From Acinetobacter calcoaceticus DSM 30006 = CIP 81.8 (GTDB lineage Bacteria > Pseudomonadota > Gammaproteobacteria > Pseudomonadales > Moraxellaceae), in NCBI RefSeq assembly GCF_000368965.1, contig NZ_KB849778.1, positions 424,001 through 488,000 of the forward strand: DNA of 64,000 bases, given 5' to 3'. Positions 17,350-26,273 of this stretch are shown piece by piece; the first letter of the stretch is position 1, and every line of letters starts with the position of its first letter. The notes beneath the pieces were generated by a model. It had not been told where the DNA came from. It worked only from the letters and a program-made list of their open reading frames with translations, and searched no databases. A program made the translations under genes and the position numbers.

Positions 17350-18243
17350 ATGACTCAGCAAGCACAGACCATTCAAGGCTCAATCGTCGCAATCGTCACA
17401 CCAATGTTGAAAGATGGTGGTGTAGATTGGAAGGGTCTTGAGAAGCTGGTTGAGTGGCACATAGAACAAGGTACAAACAGTATTGTAGCCGTCGGTACTA
17501 CCGGCGAAGCCTCAACATTGAGCATGGAAGAGCACACACAGGTTATTAAAGAAATTATTCGTGTAGCCAATAAACGTATTCCAATTATTGCCGGTACTGG
17601 TGCAAACTCAACCCGTGAAGCAATCGAATTAACTAAAGCTGCTAAAGACCTCGGCGCAGATGCAGCCTTACTTGTTACACCATATTATAATAAGCCAACT
17701 CAAGAAGGCCTCTACCAACACTATAAAGCGATTGCTGAAGCCGTAGAATTACCACTTATTCTTTATAACGTACCTGGCCGTACGGGTGTAGATCTTGCAA
17801 ATGATACAGCTGTACGTTTAGCAGAGATCCCTAATATTGTCGGTATTAAAGACGCAACAGGTGATGTACCTCGTGGTAAAGCTTTAATTGATGCTTTAGA
17901 CGGCAAGATGGCTGTGTACTCAGGTGATGATGAAACTGCATGGGAACTTATGCTTCTTGGTGCAGATGGTAATATCTCTGTTACAGCAAATGTTGCACCT
18001 AAAGCCATGAGCGAAGTATGTGCTGTTGCGATTGCCAAAGATGAACAACAAGCGAAGACGATTAACAATAAGATTGCAAATTTACACAATATTCTATTTT
18101 GCGAATCAAACCCAATTCCTGTGAAATGGGCACTACATGAGATGGGACTGATTGATACTGGTATTCGTTTACCACTCACTCCTCTCGCTGAGCAATATCG
18201 CGAACCTCTCCGCAATGCCCTAAAAGATGCGGGAATTATTTAA
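17350..18243 (+). CDS. dapA: 4-hydroxy-tetrahydrodipicolinate synthase
   Basis: DapA condenses pyruvate with aspartate semialdehyde, the first committed step to lysine and diaminopimelate. The 297-residue TIM-barrel enzyme shows the N-terminal GTTGEASTLS block, the catalytic Tyr in LYNVPGRTG, and the Schiff-base Lys in VGIKDATGD. The PYYNKPTQEGLYQHY segment is typical of the family. bamC follows after 12 bases, the linkage found in other gammaproteobacteria. The ATG at 17350 gives the expected N-terminus. Confidence 0.96.
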   Translation: MTQQAQTIQGSIVAIVTPMLKDGGVDWKGLEKLVEWHIEQGTNSIVAVGTTGEASTLSMEEHTQVIKEIIRVANKRIPIIAGTGANSTREAIELTKAAKDLGADAALLVTPYYNKPTQEGLYQHYKAIAEAVELPLILYNVPGRTGVDLANDTAVRLAEIPNIVGIKDATGDVPRGKALIDALDGKMAVYSGDDETAWELMLLGADGNISVTANVAPKAMSEVCAVAIAKDEQQAKTINNKIANLHNILFCESNPIPVKWALHEMGLIDTGIRLPLTPLAEQYREPLRNALKDAGII

Positions 18244-18255
18244 TAAGAGCAATTT

Positions 18256-18864
18256 ATGATGCAATTACGTCTTGGTTTAGTCCTTGCAGTTTCAGCCTTG
18301 AGTTTAGCTGGTTGTGGTCGCTTCGCAATTAATAATCACTCTTTAGATTATAAAAATGCCAAGCAACTTGCCCCGCTTGAGTATCCTGCCGATGCAACTG
18401 TACGACCAGCGACACCTTTGTATCCTGCCCCAACTGTAGACCAGCTCGCTATCGAGCACGCGCCGAAGTTTGAAAACGAGCGTGGTAACCGTTTTGCATT
18501 GCCACGCCCTGAACAAACACAGGGCGGCAACGCAACAGCAGATGCATCTGCTCAAACGACGACTGCGCTTGGACGCCCTCAGCTTGTGACCGACGGTAAT
18601 AAAAACCCATTGTTAAAAATTGATGGGAATACAACCGAGATCTGGCAATACGCCAAAGCGACATTAAGTACTTTAAATTACAACATCATCGCTCAAGACA
18701 GCAATCAGGCGACGATTAAAGTAAATGACAATACTTATGTGCTTAAGCTGACTGGTGTTGGCTCAAGTCATACTCTTGCTCTATTTAATGTAGACAACAC
18801 TTTTGCAAGTCCAGATGTGGCTGCTGAAGTGTTAAACCAGATTTACCAAAATTGGCCAGCCTAG
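18256..18864 (+). CDS. bamC: BamC/NlpB-like outer membrane assembly lipoprotein
   Basis: This 202-residue protein starts with a lipoprotein signal (LSLAGC, acylated Cys about residue 20), then an extended Pro-rich region with QLAPLEYPADATVRPATPLY that resembles the unstructured BamC N-terminus that binds BamD. One helix-grip domain follows (about residues 105-200). E. coli BamC has two such domains and about 344 residues, so this is a short form. The dapA-bamC-purC order matches other gammaproteobacteria and supports the call. The stop codon lies inside the terminator hairpin at 18859-18886. Confidence 0.82.
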   Translation: MMQLRLGLVLAVSALSLAGCGRFAINNHSLDYKNAKQLAPLEYPADATVRPATPLYPAPTVDQLAIEHAPKFENERGNRFALPRPEQTQGGNATADASAQTTTALGRPQLVTDGNKNPLLKIDGNTTEIWQYAKATLSTLNYNIIAQDSNQATIKVNDNTYVLKLTGVGSSHTLALFNVDNTFASPDVAAEVLNQIYQNWPA

Positions 18865-18886
18865 TCGTTTACTAGGCATTTTTTTT
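18859..18886 (+). terminator. Terminator/attenuator between bamC and purC
   Basis: GCCTAGT (18859-18865) pairs with ACTAGGC (18871-18877) around CGTTT, followed by ATTTTTTTT. The bamC stop codon TAG is within the left arm. purC begins only 14 bases after the T run. Confidence 0.85.
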
Positions 18887-18900
18887 AAAAAGGTTCCCTC

Positions 18901-19620
18901 ATGTTAAAACAAACCTTGCTCTATACTGGTAAAGCAAAATCTGTATATGAAACAGACAATGCCGACCATCTGATTTTAGTCTTTCGTGATGATGCCTCTG
19001 CGTTCAACGGCGAAAAAATCGAACAGCTAGATCGTAAAGGCAAGGTGAACAACCTTTTTAACGCCTTCATCATGGAAAAACTTGCTGCTGCGGGTATTGA
19101 AACGCATTTTGAAAAATTGCTTTCTCCAACTGAAGTGCTTGTTAAAAAACTTCAAATGATTCCTGTTGAATGTGTAATTCGTAACTACGCAGCTGGTTCT
19201 CTATGCCGTCGTTTAGGTGTAGAAGAAGGTAAAGAGTTAACTCCTCCTACATTTGAATTGTTCTATAAAGATGACGGTCTAGGCGACCCAATGGTTAACG
19301 AATCTCAAGCGATTGCTTTAGGTTGGGCGACTGCTGAACAATTAGAGCAAATGAAAGTGTTAACTTACCAAGTAAACGATGTATTAAAAGCATTATTTGC
19401 TGAAGGCAACATGATTTTGGTGGACTTCAAGCTTGAATTCGGTGTTTTCCATGACCGTATCGTGCTTGGTGATGAGTTCTCTCCAGACGGCTGCCGTCTA
19501 TGGGATAAAGACTCTAAGAAGAAACTCGACAAAGACCGTTTCCGTCAAGGTTTAGGCGGTGTTGTTGAAGCTTATGAAGAAGTTGCTGCTCGTTTAGGCG
19601 TAGATTTATCTGACATCTAA
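18901..19620 (+). CDS. purC: SAICAR synthetase
   Basis: PurC joins aspartate to CAIR with ATP in purine synthesis. The 239-residue protein is close to the usual length of about 237. It shows the N-terminal [13 protein letters not shown], the [10 protein letters not shown] segment, EVLVKKL followed by [19 protein letters not shown], and the LVDFKLEFG...[14 protein letters not shown] active-site blocks. A terminator hairpin ends just upstream, so purC probably depends partly on read-through from bamC or has a promoter further upstream. A strong terminator follows. Confidence 0.96.
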   Translation: MLKQTLLYTGKAKSVYETDNADHLILVFRDDASAFNGEKIEQLDRKGKVNNLFNAFIMEKLAAAGIETHFEKLLSPTEVLVKKLQMIPVECVIRNYAAGSLCRRLGVEEGKELTPPTFELFYKDDGLGDPMVNESQAIALGWATAEQLEQMKVLTYQVNDVLKALFAEGNMILVDFKLEFGVFHDRIVLGDEFSPDGCRLWDKDSKKKLDKDRFRQGLGGVVEAYEEVAARLGVDLSDI

Positions 19621-19637
19621 TCAGTCAAACTTCATGA

Positions 19638-19665
19638 AAAACCGGGTCTTAGCCCGGTTTTTTTA
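19638..19665 (+). terminator. Terminator after purC
   Basis: AAACCGGG pairs with CCCGGTTT around a 6-base loop and is followed by TTTTT. It starts 18 bases after the purC stop. Confidence 0.9.
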
Positions 19666-19810
19666 CATTAGGTACTTTAGAAAATAAATAATATAGACAG
19701 ATTCGTCTATTAAAATAAATTAGCACTTGCACAAACCTAAATTTAAACACTAAAATCTAAAAAAACATTAAGCACTTCACAATAATTAAATTTAAAACCA
19801 GGGTAGACCT

Positions 19811-20014
19811 ATGGAAATATCTAAGCTTGAAAAGAGATTAATGAATCATCCAATCCATTTTGGTGAAAATCCGTTGGTGTTATTAACTAACTTTAGCAGC
19901 TCGGCCTTAAAACAAGGCTGGACTCAGGCAGAAGTTGAATCAGTAATTTCCAAGGCTTCTCAAGGTGATTATATGGCGCTTATTCGCACCTTGAGAGCCT
20001 ACGCCTTTAGCTAG
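19811..20014 (+). CDS. Small hypothetical protein
   Basis: This 67-residue protein opens MEISKLEKRLMNHPIHFGEN and contains a predicted helix-rich stretch (LKQGWTQAEVESVISKASQG). There is no signal peptide or membrane segment. AGGGTAG upstream of the ATG could serve as a ribosome binding site. I do not recognise a family, though short cytoplasmic proteins of this type are common in Acinetobacter. The gene lies just before the displaced rarA tail, so it probably marks the original neighbour of rarA. Confidence 0.6.
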   Translation: MEISKLEKRLMNHPIHFGENPLVLLTNFSSSALKQGWTQAEVESVISKASQGDYMALIRTLRAYAFS

Positions 20015-20019
20015 TATGG

Positions 20020-20130
20020 CTACCATCTATTTTTTTGCAAGCGCCCACCTTCCACTTCATGCTTATTTCTTGCAGACCCATAGCTTCCCTTTAATTCAGG
20101 CAGAAAATCGTCTTGTAGCACAAAGTGCTC
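20020..20130 (-). pseudogene. Duplicated, diverged 3' end of rarA
   Basis: The minus strand encodes EHFVLQDDFLPELKGSYG, then SARNKHEVEGGRLQKNRW and a stop. This aligns with the last residues of intact RarA ([20 protein letters not shown], then [18 protein letters not shown]) encoded at 21203-21331. Homology stops abruptly upstream of the EHF codons, and only about 36 codons are present. It is a remnant, not a gene. It and intact rarA flank the transporter gene at 20324-21175, as expected if that gene came in by recombination at the rarA end. Confidence 0.85.
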
Positions 20131-20323
20131 TCAATCCTCCTTTGCATCTGGGTTAATTGCTCTTGTTCATGCATTATTTTTGCTTCTTTGCTACGCCGCA
20201 TCATTCGATTTATAAAAAAACACACAAAGCTGTTAGGAATAGACTGGATTTATCCTGAACACTGCCTTAACAATAAATAAAAATTAGAAATATAAAATAT
20301 TTATTCAGTGAGGAGTAAACCTG

Positions 20324-21175
20324 ATGGATCATAAAGTAGAGGAAGAAAAAGTCGATCAAACCTTAAGTTGGCGTGAAAAAATAGCGGTTGAAGAACATGA
20401 GAAGCTGTCACCCCGTTTGGTCTATGAAATTATCCGCCGCGATGGTGCCGAGGAACTGGATCGCCCGACGGCTGCGCTGATCTTTTCAGGGATTGCCGCA
20501 GGTTTGGTCATCAGTTTTTCATTTGTATTTAAAGCGATTATTGCTTCTTATCTCCCGACTGATGCGATCTGGACCGATTTAATTACTAATATCGGTTATA
20601 CCATTGGGTTCCTGATCGCTATTTTGGGTCACATGCAACTCTTTACCGAGAATACCATCACTACAGTTGTACCTTTATTCAAGCCCTTTACCTTCGATAA
20701 ATTACGAGCAGTAGGCCGCTTATGGGGGATTGTGATTCTATGCAATGTGATTGGAACAGGTTTAGCGAGTTTATTTTTCCTAACTACTCACCTGTTTACT
20801 CCCGGTATTGACCAAGCACTCGATGAGCTAGCCCATCATGTAGGTTCCTTTTCTGCAACCCAGAATATGCTCAAAGGTATTATGTCAGGGCTATTAATTG
20901 CAGCATTGGTCTGGATGTTGCCCTCAGTCAGTAATAAATTCTTGTTAATCTTTTTCATGACTTACCTGATTGGACTAGGTGACTTTACCCATGTAGTAGT
21001 CGGCTCTACCGAAATGTCCTATCTCGTCTGGCAAGGAGAGGCTTCCATTAATAAATATCTGTTTACTTTCCTGATCCCAACCACCATTGGCAATATTATT
21101 GGTGGTACAGGCGTGTTCACGCTACTGATTTATGGTCAGGTGACTGAAGAGCTGGAACAGCAGGATCATCGTTAG
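20324..21175 (+). CDS. Formate/nitrite transporter (FNT) family membrane protein, YfdC-like
   Basis: This 283-residue protein has about six hydrophobic segments after a charged N-terminal tail of around 60 residues, as in the YfdC branch of the FNT channel family. AGIAAGLVISF, LGHMQLFTENTITTVVP and TIGNIIGGTGVF are FNT-like segments. The substrate of this branch is not established. GAGGAG precedes the ATG. Codon use looks richer in CTG, ACC and ATC than neighbouring genes. The gene sits between two copies of the rarA 3' end, which together suggest acquisition from another strain or species. Confidence 0.85.
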   Translation: MDHKVEEEKVDQTLSWREKIAVEEHEKLSPRLVYEIIRRDGAEELDRPTAALIFSGIAAGLVISFSFVFKAIIASYLPTDAIWTDLITNIGYTIGFLIAILGHMQLFTENTITTVVPLFKPFTFDKLRAVGRLWGIVILCNVIGTGLASLFFLTTHLFTPGIDQALDELAHHVGSFSATQNMLKGIMSGLLIAALVWMLPSVSNKFLLIFFMTYLIGLGDFTHVVVGSTEMSYLVWQGEASINKYLFTFLIPTTIGNIIGGTGVFTLLIYGQVTEELEQQDHR

Positions 21176-21202
21176 GTGTAGCTTGATACAACGAATAGGT
21201 TA

Positions 21203-22468
21203 TTACTGTTCTTGCTGCCATCTACGTTGTTGCAGGCGCTCACCTTCAACTTCACGCTTGTTTCTCGCAGACTCATAGAGTTTGGTCCCCTTTAACTCAG
21301 GCGGCAAATAGTCTTGCAGCACAAAGTGCTCTGGGTAATCATGAGGATAGAGATAATTAATTCCATAACCCTGTTGTTTCATGAGCTTGGTTGGTGCATT
21401 TCTTAAGTGTAAAGGCACAGGTAAATTTGCAGTCTTATCAGCAAGTTCCAAGGCCTTATTAATCGCTAAATAGGTACTATTACTTTTTGCACTTGTCGCT
21501 AAATAAACCGCTGTTTGGCCCAGAATAATTCGAGCTTCAGGCATACCTACTGCTTGTACAGAACGGAAGCACTCACCTGCAAGTAATAATGCATTTGGGT
21601 TAGAATTTCCAATGTCTTCCGAGGCTGCAATCAACATACGTCTAGCAATAAAAACCGGATCTTCGCCGCCTTTGAGCATACGTGCCATCCAATACAGGGT
21701 TGCATCTGGATCACTGCCCCGAATCGATTTAATGAAGGCAGAAACTAAATCGTAATGCTGTTCCCCAGATTTGTCATAACGTGCAATATTTTGCTGTGCT
21801 ACTTTCACCACAACCGCATTAGTAATGGTATTTTCAATCTCTGGTTCAAATGTACTGGCAATCAGATCAAGTAAATTAAGCGCTTTACGGGCATCTCCTG
21901 CAGCGAATTGAATGAGAGCATCGTATTCTTCAATATGAATATAGCGTTCTTTTAAAAATTTATCGGCTTGAAGTGCATTATTAATGAGAGTCTGGATCGC
22001 TTCACTGTCTAGGCTGTTTAAGGTATAAACCTGACAGCGTGATAAAAGCGCACTATTCACCTCAAAAGACGGGTTCTCGGTGGTCGCTCCAACTAAGGTA
22101 ATTTTACCTTTTTCAACTGCACCCAATAAAGCATCTTGCTGCGATTTATTAAAACGATGAATTTCATCAATAAAAACCACAGGTGTTAGTAAATCACCAC
22201 TTTCTGCAATGACTTCACGTAATTCTTTTACACCAGTATTCAGCGCAGATAAGCTCACAAACGGTCGGTCTATCGCCTGAGCCAACAGCAAAGCAATCGT
22301 GGTTTTACCAACTCCCGGCGGTCCCCAAAAAATAATAGAAGGTAAATGACCCTGATCAATCATTTGACGCAGTGGTGCATTCTCACCTAATAAATGATCT
22401 TGCCCAATAATTTCAGACAAGTCTCTCGGGCGTAGGCGTTCGGGAAGTGGAATATGGGTGTCTGACAT
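21203..22468 (-). CDS. rarA: Replication-associated recombination protein A (AAA+ ATPase)
   Basis: RarA (MgsA) is a clamp-loader-like AAA+ ATPase that acts at stalled replication forks. The 421-residue protein has Walker [10 protein letters not shown] (about residue 50), Walker [11 protein letters not shown], sensor 1 [12 protein letters not shown] and the C-terminal tetramerisation domain, ending QQRRWQQEQ. It is full length. Its 3' end is duplicated in diverged form at 20020-20130, on the far side of the FNT gene. The ATG at 22468 leads straight into [20 protein letters not shown], the family N-terminus. Confidence 0.95.
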   Translation of the reverse strand: MSDTHIPLPERLRPRDLSEIIGQDHLLGENAPLRQMIDQGHLPSIIFWGPPGVGKTTIALLLAQAIDRPFVSLSALNTGVKELREVIAESGDLLTPVVFIDEIHRFNKSQQDALLGAVEKGKITLVGATTENPSFEVNSALLSRCQVYTLNSLDSEAIQTLINNALQADKFLKERYIHIEEYDALIQFAAGDARKALNLLDLIASTFEPEIENTITNAVVVKVAQQNIARYDKSGEQHYDLVSAFIKSIRGSDPDATLYWMARMLKGGEDPVFIARRMLIAASEDIGNSNPNALLLAGECFRSVQAVGMPEARIILGQTAVYLATSAKSNSTYLAINKALELADKTANLPVPLHLRNAPTKLMKQQGYGINYLYPHDYPEHFVLQDYLPPELKGTKLYESARNKREVEGERLQQRRWQQEQ

Positions 22469-22573
22469 TTCAAATAGCTTTATCGTCTTTTATCTATAGT
22501 CTATTGTGTCTCACAGAAATCTACAATTTGAATCTATGAGACACGGCCTTTATTTACAGGCGGTTTTATCGCC

Positions 22574-23746
22574 TTAAGATGCTTTCTTACTCAGCTTAAG
22601 TAAGCGTGCCTTTGAACCATCTTCAATGACCCAAATCGAACCGTCTTGTGCTTCATGTAAACCACGAATACGTTGCTTCATATCTAGTCTTTGCACTTCT
22701 TTCACAGGCTTATGCTGTAAATCCACAACAATAATCGCTTCGGAAGATAAGCCTCCAATTAAAGCCTTATTTTGCCATGCCGGAAATTGCTGACCGCGAT
22801 AAATGATCAAACTCGACGGAGAGATTACAGGAGTCCAGTCAATTTCAGGCGCTTTAAACTCTGGATGAGTGTGATGATCTGGAATAGGTTGGCCCGAATA
22901 ATGATCTCCATTTGAAACGATTGGATAACCATAATTTTCGCCTTTGGTAATAATATTGAGCTCATCACCGCCTTTCGGGCCCATTTCAACGACCCATAGC
23001 TGTCCTTGGCGGTCAAACGCCATTCCTAACGGATTACGATGTCCAAGTGACCATATTTCAGCAGTTACCTCGCCTTGCTGATAAAAAGGGTTACCTGTGA
23101 CCGCTGAGCCGTCATCACTTAAACGCAAGATTTTACCCAAGTTACTTTTCATGTTTTGGGCAGGGTCAAACTTTTGTCGTTCGCCTGAACTCACCCAAAG
23201 TTTTCCATCTGCCCCAAAAACCATGCGATGTCCGTAATGGCCTTGTCCTGAAACTTTGGGTACTTGCTGCCAGATCTGCTTCACATCTGTAAGTTTTGGC
23301 TGATTAGGGTTGGATAAATCTAATTTTGCACGTGAGATGGCTGCACCATACCCACCTTGTCCTTTGGTTGCATAGCTCAGATAAATCCAGTGGTTCTTCG
23401 CAAAGTTAGGATGTAAAGCTACATCACCCAAACCACCTTGCCCGCCATAACTCACTGGAGGTATTCCTGAAACATCCAGCATTTGCTTATTTTTAGGATT
23501 AAAAATTTTTAATTTACCTTGGCGCTCCGTCACTAATAAACGCTGATCTGGCAAACTTGTTATTGCCCAAGGCTCATCAAAATGTGAAACAGTTTCAACC
23601 TGATAAGATTGTTTGACTGAATTAGATTGTTCTGTTTTAGCAGAGGTTTTTTGTTCAAGATTTTTTGAATTGGTATTATTAGAACCACAAGCCATTAACA
23701 AAAAAAAGCTACTACATAATAACGGGGCTGCTAGTCGTCTCATCAT
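22574..23746 (-). CDS. PQQ-dependent sugar dehydrogenase, lipoprotein
   Basis: This 390-residue protein has a lipoprotein signal ending LLMACG and a six-bladed beta-propeller of the soluble glucose/aldose dehydrogenase (YliI/GdhB-like) family. Typical blocks include EPWAITSLPDQRLLVTER, GQGGLGDVALHPNF with the motif before the catalytic-region His, GHYGHRMVFGADGKLW and SLGHRNPLGMAFD. The enzyme would oxidise aldose sugars in the periplasm with PQQ. It is distinct from the larger membrane glucose dehydrogenase. No PQQ synthesis genes are in the window. Confidence 0.87.
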   Translation of the reverse strand: MMRRLAAPLLCSSFFLLMACGSNNTNSKNLEQKTSAKTEQSNSVKQSYQVETVSHFDEPWAITSLPDQRLLVTERQGKLKIFNPKNKQMLDVSGIPPVSYGGQGGLGDVALHPNFAKNHWIYLSYATKGQGGYGAAISRAKLDLSNPNQPKLTDVKQIWQQVPKVSGQGHYGHRMVFGADGKLWVSSGERQKFDPAQNMKSNLGKILRLSDDGSAVTGNPFYQQGEVTAEIWSLGHRNPLGMAFDRQGQLWVVEMGPKGGDELNIITKGENYGYPIVSNGDHYSGQPIPDHHTHPEFKAPEIDWTPVISPSSLIIYRGQQFPAWQNKALIGGLSSEAIIVVDLQHKPVKEVQRLDMKQRIRGLHEAQDGSIWVIEDGSKARLLKLSKKAS

Positions 23747-23855
23747 TTTTTATCTCCTTTTGTTTTTATTGTTATATAACGGAGATGAGCAAAAAATTTA
23801 CGATAAAAGTGTTACTTTATTATACGCTGTAATTAGAAATACCATGCAGATCTGT

Positions 23856-24314
23856 TTAACGTACCCAACGTACAACATAATCTTCAAGATCATCTTCATG
23901 GACATCAACTTCAGAAATACAACGTCCTGCAACCGACTTTTTCGCATTCATAACGCTTTGTCGAGAACCTGTATTTAAATAGTGCCAAGAAGGTAAATTT
24001 TTGCCTTCATTCAAACGTTTATAGGCACAGCTTGATGGCAACCAGTGAATTGTTTTTAAAGACTCTACCGTTAATTGTAAGCAATCAGGCACTTGTTGTT
24101 GACGATTGGAATAGTCCGAGCAACGACTCGTACTGCAATCAAGTAACTTACAAGCCACTTTAGTATAAGCCACCTCATGGGTATCTTCATCTTCTAGCTT
24201 TACCAGACAGCATAAACCACACCCGTCACATAAAGCCTCCCACTCAATTTGAGTCAGTTGCTCTAGCGGATAGTTTTTCCAAAACAATGGACGAAGTGAG
24301 GTCTCGGTAGACAT
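23856..24314 (-). CDS. YcgN/UPF0260 family cysteine-cluster protein
   Basis: This 152-residue protein matches the YcgN (UPF0260) family: FWKNYPLEQLTQIEWEALCD, GCGLCCLVKLED, and later CKLLDCSTSRCSDYSNR and VPDCLQL. The pattern of cysteines suggests metal or iron-sulfur binding, but the biochemical role is not known. ALCDGCGLCC resembles the zinc/iron-chelating CxxCxxCC proteins. No signal peptide is seen. It lies alone on the minus strand, upstream of the PQQ dehydrogenase gene by about 110 bases. Confidence 0.87.
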   Translation of the reverse strand: MSTETSLRPLFWKNYPLEQLTQIEWEALCDGCGLCCLVKLEDEDTHEVAYTKVACKLLDCSTSRCSDYSNRQQQVPDCLQLTVESLKTIHWLPSSCAYKRLNEGKNLPSWHYLNTGSRQSVMNAKKSVAGRCISEVDVHEDDLEDYVVRWVR

Positions 24315-24512
24315 AAGTTTTTTTAACGGCTGAACAGATAAAGTAATGCATCAGTATAACATTGAAGTGCCCTATCTTAAGAAAAGAAGCTTTATTTTTA
24401 GCATCACAAAATGATTGTTTAATATACATTTCAACCACATAAACGACACATTCAGTGCAAAAAACACCCTATATAGTTAAAGGACAATGAAAAATAAGTA
24501 GGAGGACAGCAT

Positions 24513-24671
24513 ATGTTCCGTTGGGCAATAATTTTTGCAGTGATTGCACTCATTGCCAGTCTATTAGGGTTTGGTGGTGTTGCAGGGTTATCTAAAGACT
24601 TTGCCGTGATTTTATTAGTTATAGCTGTAATTCTTGCTGTAATTGGGTTCATTTCGCGAGGCAGGACTTAA
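24513..24671 (+). CDS. DUF1328 (YtjA-like) small membrane protein
   Basis: A 52-residue protein starts [19 protein letters not shown] and ends [14 protein letters not shown]. It has two hydrophobic helices joined by a short [11 protein letters not shown] loop, the DUF1328/YtjA layout. GGAGG lies eight bases before the ATG. It is followed by a strong terminator. Homologues are often stress-induced and of unknown function. Confidence 0.88.
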   Translation: MFRWAIIFAVIALIASLLGFGGVAGLSKDFAVILLVIAVILAVIGFISRGRT

Positions 24672-24690
24672 TTTAATCATGACCATATAT

Positions 24691-24722
24691 AAAAAAGAAG
24701 GAACCAGTTTCCTTCTTTTTTT
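24691..24722 (+). terminator. Terminator after the DUF1328 gene
   Basis: AAAGAAGGAA pairs with TTCCTTCTTT around a short loop, followed by a T run. It starts about 20 bases past the stop. Confidence 0.85.
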
Positions 24723-24845
24723 ATTGCAAAAAACTTTCTAACTTTTTCTTTTGATGTAGATTCTTACATAGTTATTTATATTACTTTATTTTTTTATGCT
24801 TTAATCAAGCGTGTTTAAATCTCTTTAAATTTCAGGATTAAGGTT

Positions 24846-25583
24846 ATGAGTACAGCAATTAAAACCCGTGAAATTCAATATACTGCACCAGATGGCAGCC
24901 ATTTAATTGGTTACTTTGCTGCTCCAGATAGTGAAACACCTGTTGCGGGTGTGATTGTTGCTCCTGAATGGTGGGGCCGTAACGAATATACCGAACAACG
25001 TGCACGTGAGCTTGCTGAACATGGTTATGCTGCGCTTGCAATTGACATGTATGGTGATAAAAAAGTCACAACTACTGCAGCTCAAGCCTATGAATGGATG
25101 ATGCAGACATTTGAAGAATTAGACACTGTCACCACTCGCGCAAATGCTGGACTTCAAACTCTTGCGGCCCAACCAGAAGTAAACGGTGAAAAACTGGCTG
25201 CAATTGGCTTTTGTTATGGTGGTAAAGTCGTGTTAGACCTTGCTCGCTCAGGTGCTCCACTGAAAGCAGTTGCAACATTCCATGGCACGCTAACACCTAA
25301 GGCACCTGCTCAAAAAGGCAACATTCAAGGTGAAATTTTAGTTCTTCATGGTGAATTAGACAGTATGGTCACCTTAGAAGATGTTGCTAATTTTGAAAAA
25401 GAGATGCAAGCTGCTGAGGTGAAACACGAGGTAGTGGTTTTAGAAGGTGCTAAACATGGCTTTAGTAACCCGCTTGCAGATGAAAGAGCTAAAGCGAACG
25501 GTGTAGACCTTGGCTACAATAGCGAAGCGGAAAAACAAGGCCTTGCTAAAATGTACGCTTTATTAGAACGTACTTTAAAATAA
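24846..25583 (+). CDS. Dienelactone hydrolase family protein
   Basis: This 245-residue alpha/beta hydrolase has the dienelactone hydrolase triad: Cys in AIGFCYGGKVVLD, Asp in LHGELDSMV and His in GAKHGFSNPLADE. PEWWGRNEYTEQRARELAE is the family N-terminal block. Members hydrolyse dienelactones or related esters in the cytoplasm. No chlorocatechol or other aromatic pathway genes adjoin it, so the natural substrate is uncertain. It looks monocistronic. Confidence 0.88.
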   Translation: MSTAIKTREIQYTAPDGSHLIGYFAAPDSETPVAGVIVAPEWWGRNEYTEQRARELAEHGYAALAIDMYGDKKVTTTAAQAYEWMMQTFEELDTVTTRANAGLQTLAAQPEVNGEKLAAIGFCYGGKVVLDLARSGAPLKAVATFHGTLTPKAPAQKGNIQGEILVLHGELDSMVTLEDVANFEKEMQAAEVKHEVVVLEGAKHGFSNPLADERAKANGVDLGYNSEAEKQGLAKMYALLERTLK

Positions 25584-25767
25584 AAGAAGCGAATTTGGAG
25601 CAAATTGTTTATTTGCATTTGCTCCCTTAAATGTTTATGACTTTGCAATATTTTTACTGTATTTTTTAAACCATACTTCAATAACTATACTCCCGTTGAG
25701 CTAGAGCAAAGCCTAGTCTTATTTCCCGCACTCGGGGTTTAATGGAATAACATGAGAGGATACAACA

Positions 25768-26130
25768 ATGACTGACAAGAAATGTCCGTATTGCGAATTT
25801 GATGAATATGACATCATTGATAAGAATGAATTTGCTGTAATTTTACCTGATTCTAATCCGCTATCTAAAGGCCACTGTGTGGTAACACCACTACGCCATG
25901 TTCGTTCTTTTTTTGACATTACGTCTAAAGAGCATCAAGGCCTGCTTACACTTCTTGAAATTGCACGCCACGAAACGCAGCTTCGCCATCAACCAGACGG
26001 TTTCCATATTAGCTTCAATGATGGTGAAGTGTTCGGACAAAATTCAGATCATTTCCACATTCATGTCATTCCGTACTACAAAAACCAGCCGTTGAAACTT
26101 GATCAGCGTTGGGGTGTACAAAAGGATTAA
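25768..26130 (+). CDS. HIT family protein
   Basis: This 120-residue protein has the histidine triad motif in NSDHFHIHVIPYY (about residues 90-102), the catalytic site of nucleotide hydrolases and transferases. An N-terminal CPYCEFDEYDII segment resembles the zinc-binding pair seen in many bacterial HIT proteins. It probably hydrolyses a nucleoside phosphoramidate or dinucleotide in the cytoplasm. GAGAGGA precedes the ATG. The stop codon is embedded in a small terminator hairpin. Confidence 0.88.
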   Translation: MTDKKCPYCEFDEYDIIDKNEFAVILPDSNPLSKGHCVVTPLRHVRSFFDITSKEHQGLLTLLEIARHETQLRHQPDGFHISFNDGEVFGQNSDHFHIHVIPYYKNQPLKLDQRWGVQKD

Positions 26131-26140
26131 TCCTTTTTTA
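26120..26140 (+). terminator. Terminator overlapping the HIT gene stop
   Basis: AAAAGGA, loop TTAA, TCCTTTT and further T residues form a 7-bp hairpin that includes the HIT stop codon. Confidence 0.6.
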
Positions 26141-26146
26141 TTATTG

Positions 26147-26183
26147 AAACAGAGATCACGCTTTTTAAGGTCATCTCTGTTTT
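26147..26183 (+). terminator. Second terminator-like hairpin before mutY
   Basis: AAACAGAGAT (26147-26156) pairs with ATCTCTGTTT (26173-26182), followed by one more T. The 16-base loop is moderately long. Confidence 0.6.
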
Positions 26184-26273
26184 AACTGGTACTTGTACTT
26201 CACCTGCTTTAAACAAAATCTCCCCACAAATTTCAGCTATAATTTAACTCTTACTTTTCTTCTTTAGCTGTTC

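Noticed and set aside
22506..22544. GTGTCTCA/TGAGACAC inverted repeat between the PQQ gene and rarA
   Set aside because: It has an 8-bp stem with a long loop and no T run on either strand, so I could not support a terminator or operator call.
23613..23978. 121-residue plus-strand frame
   Set aside because: It is antisense to the start of the PQQ dehydrogenase gene and to the end of the YcgN gene.
24452..24652. 66-residue minus-strand frame
   Set aside because: It is antisense to the DUF1328 gene, which has a strong ribosome binding site and a recognisable family pattern.
25597..25625. GGAGCAAAT/ATTTGCTCC inverted repeat after the dienelactone hydrolase gene
   Set aside because: It has an 11-base loop and no T run; a weak terminator is possible but not supported.
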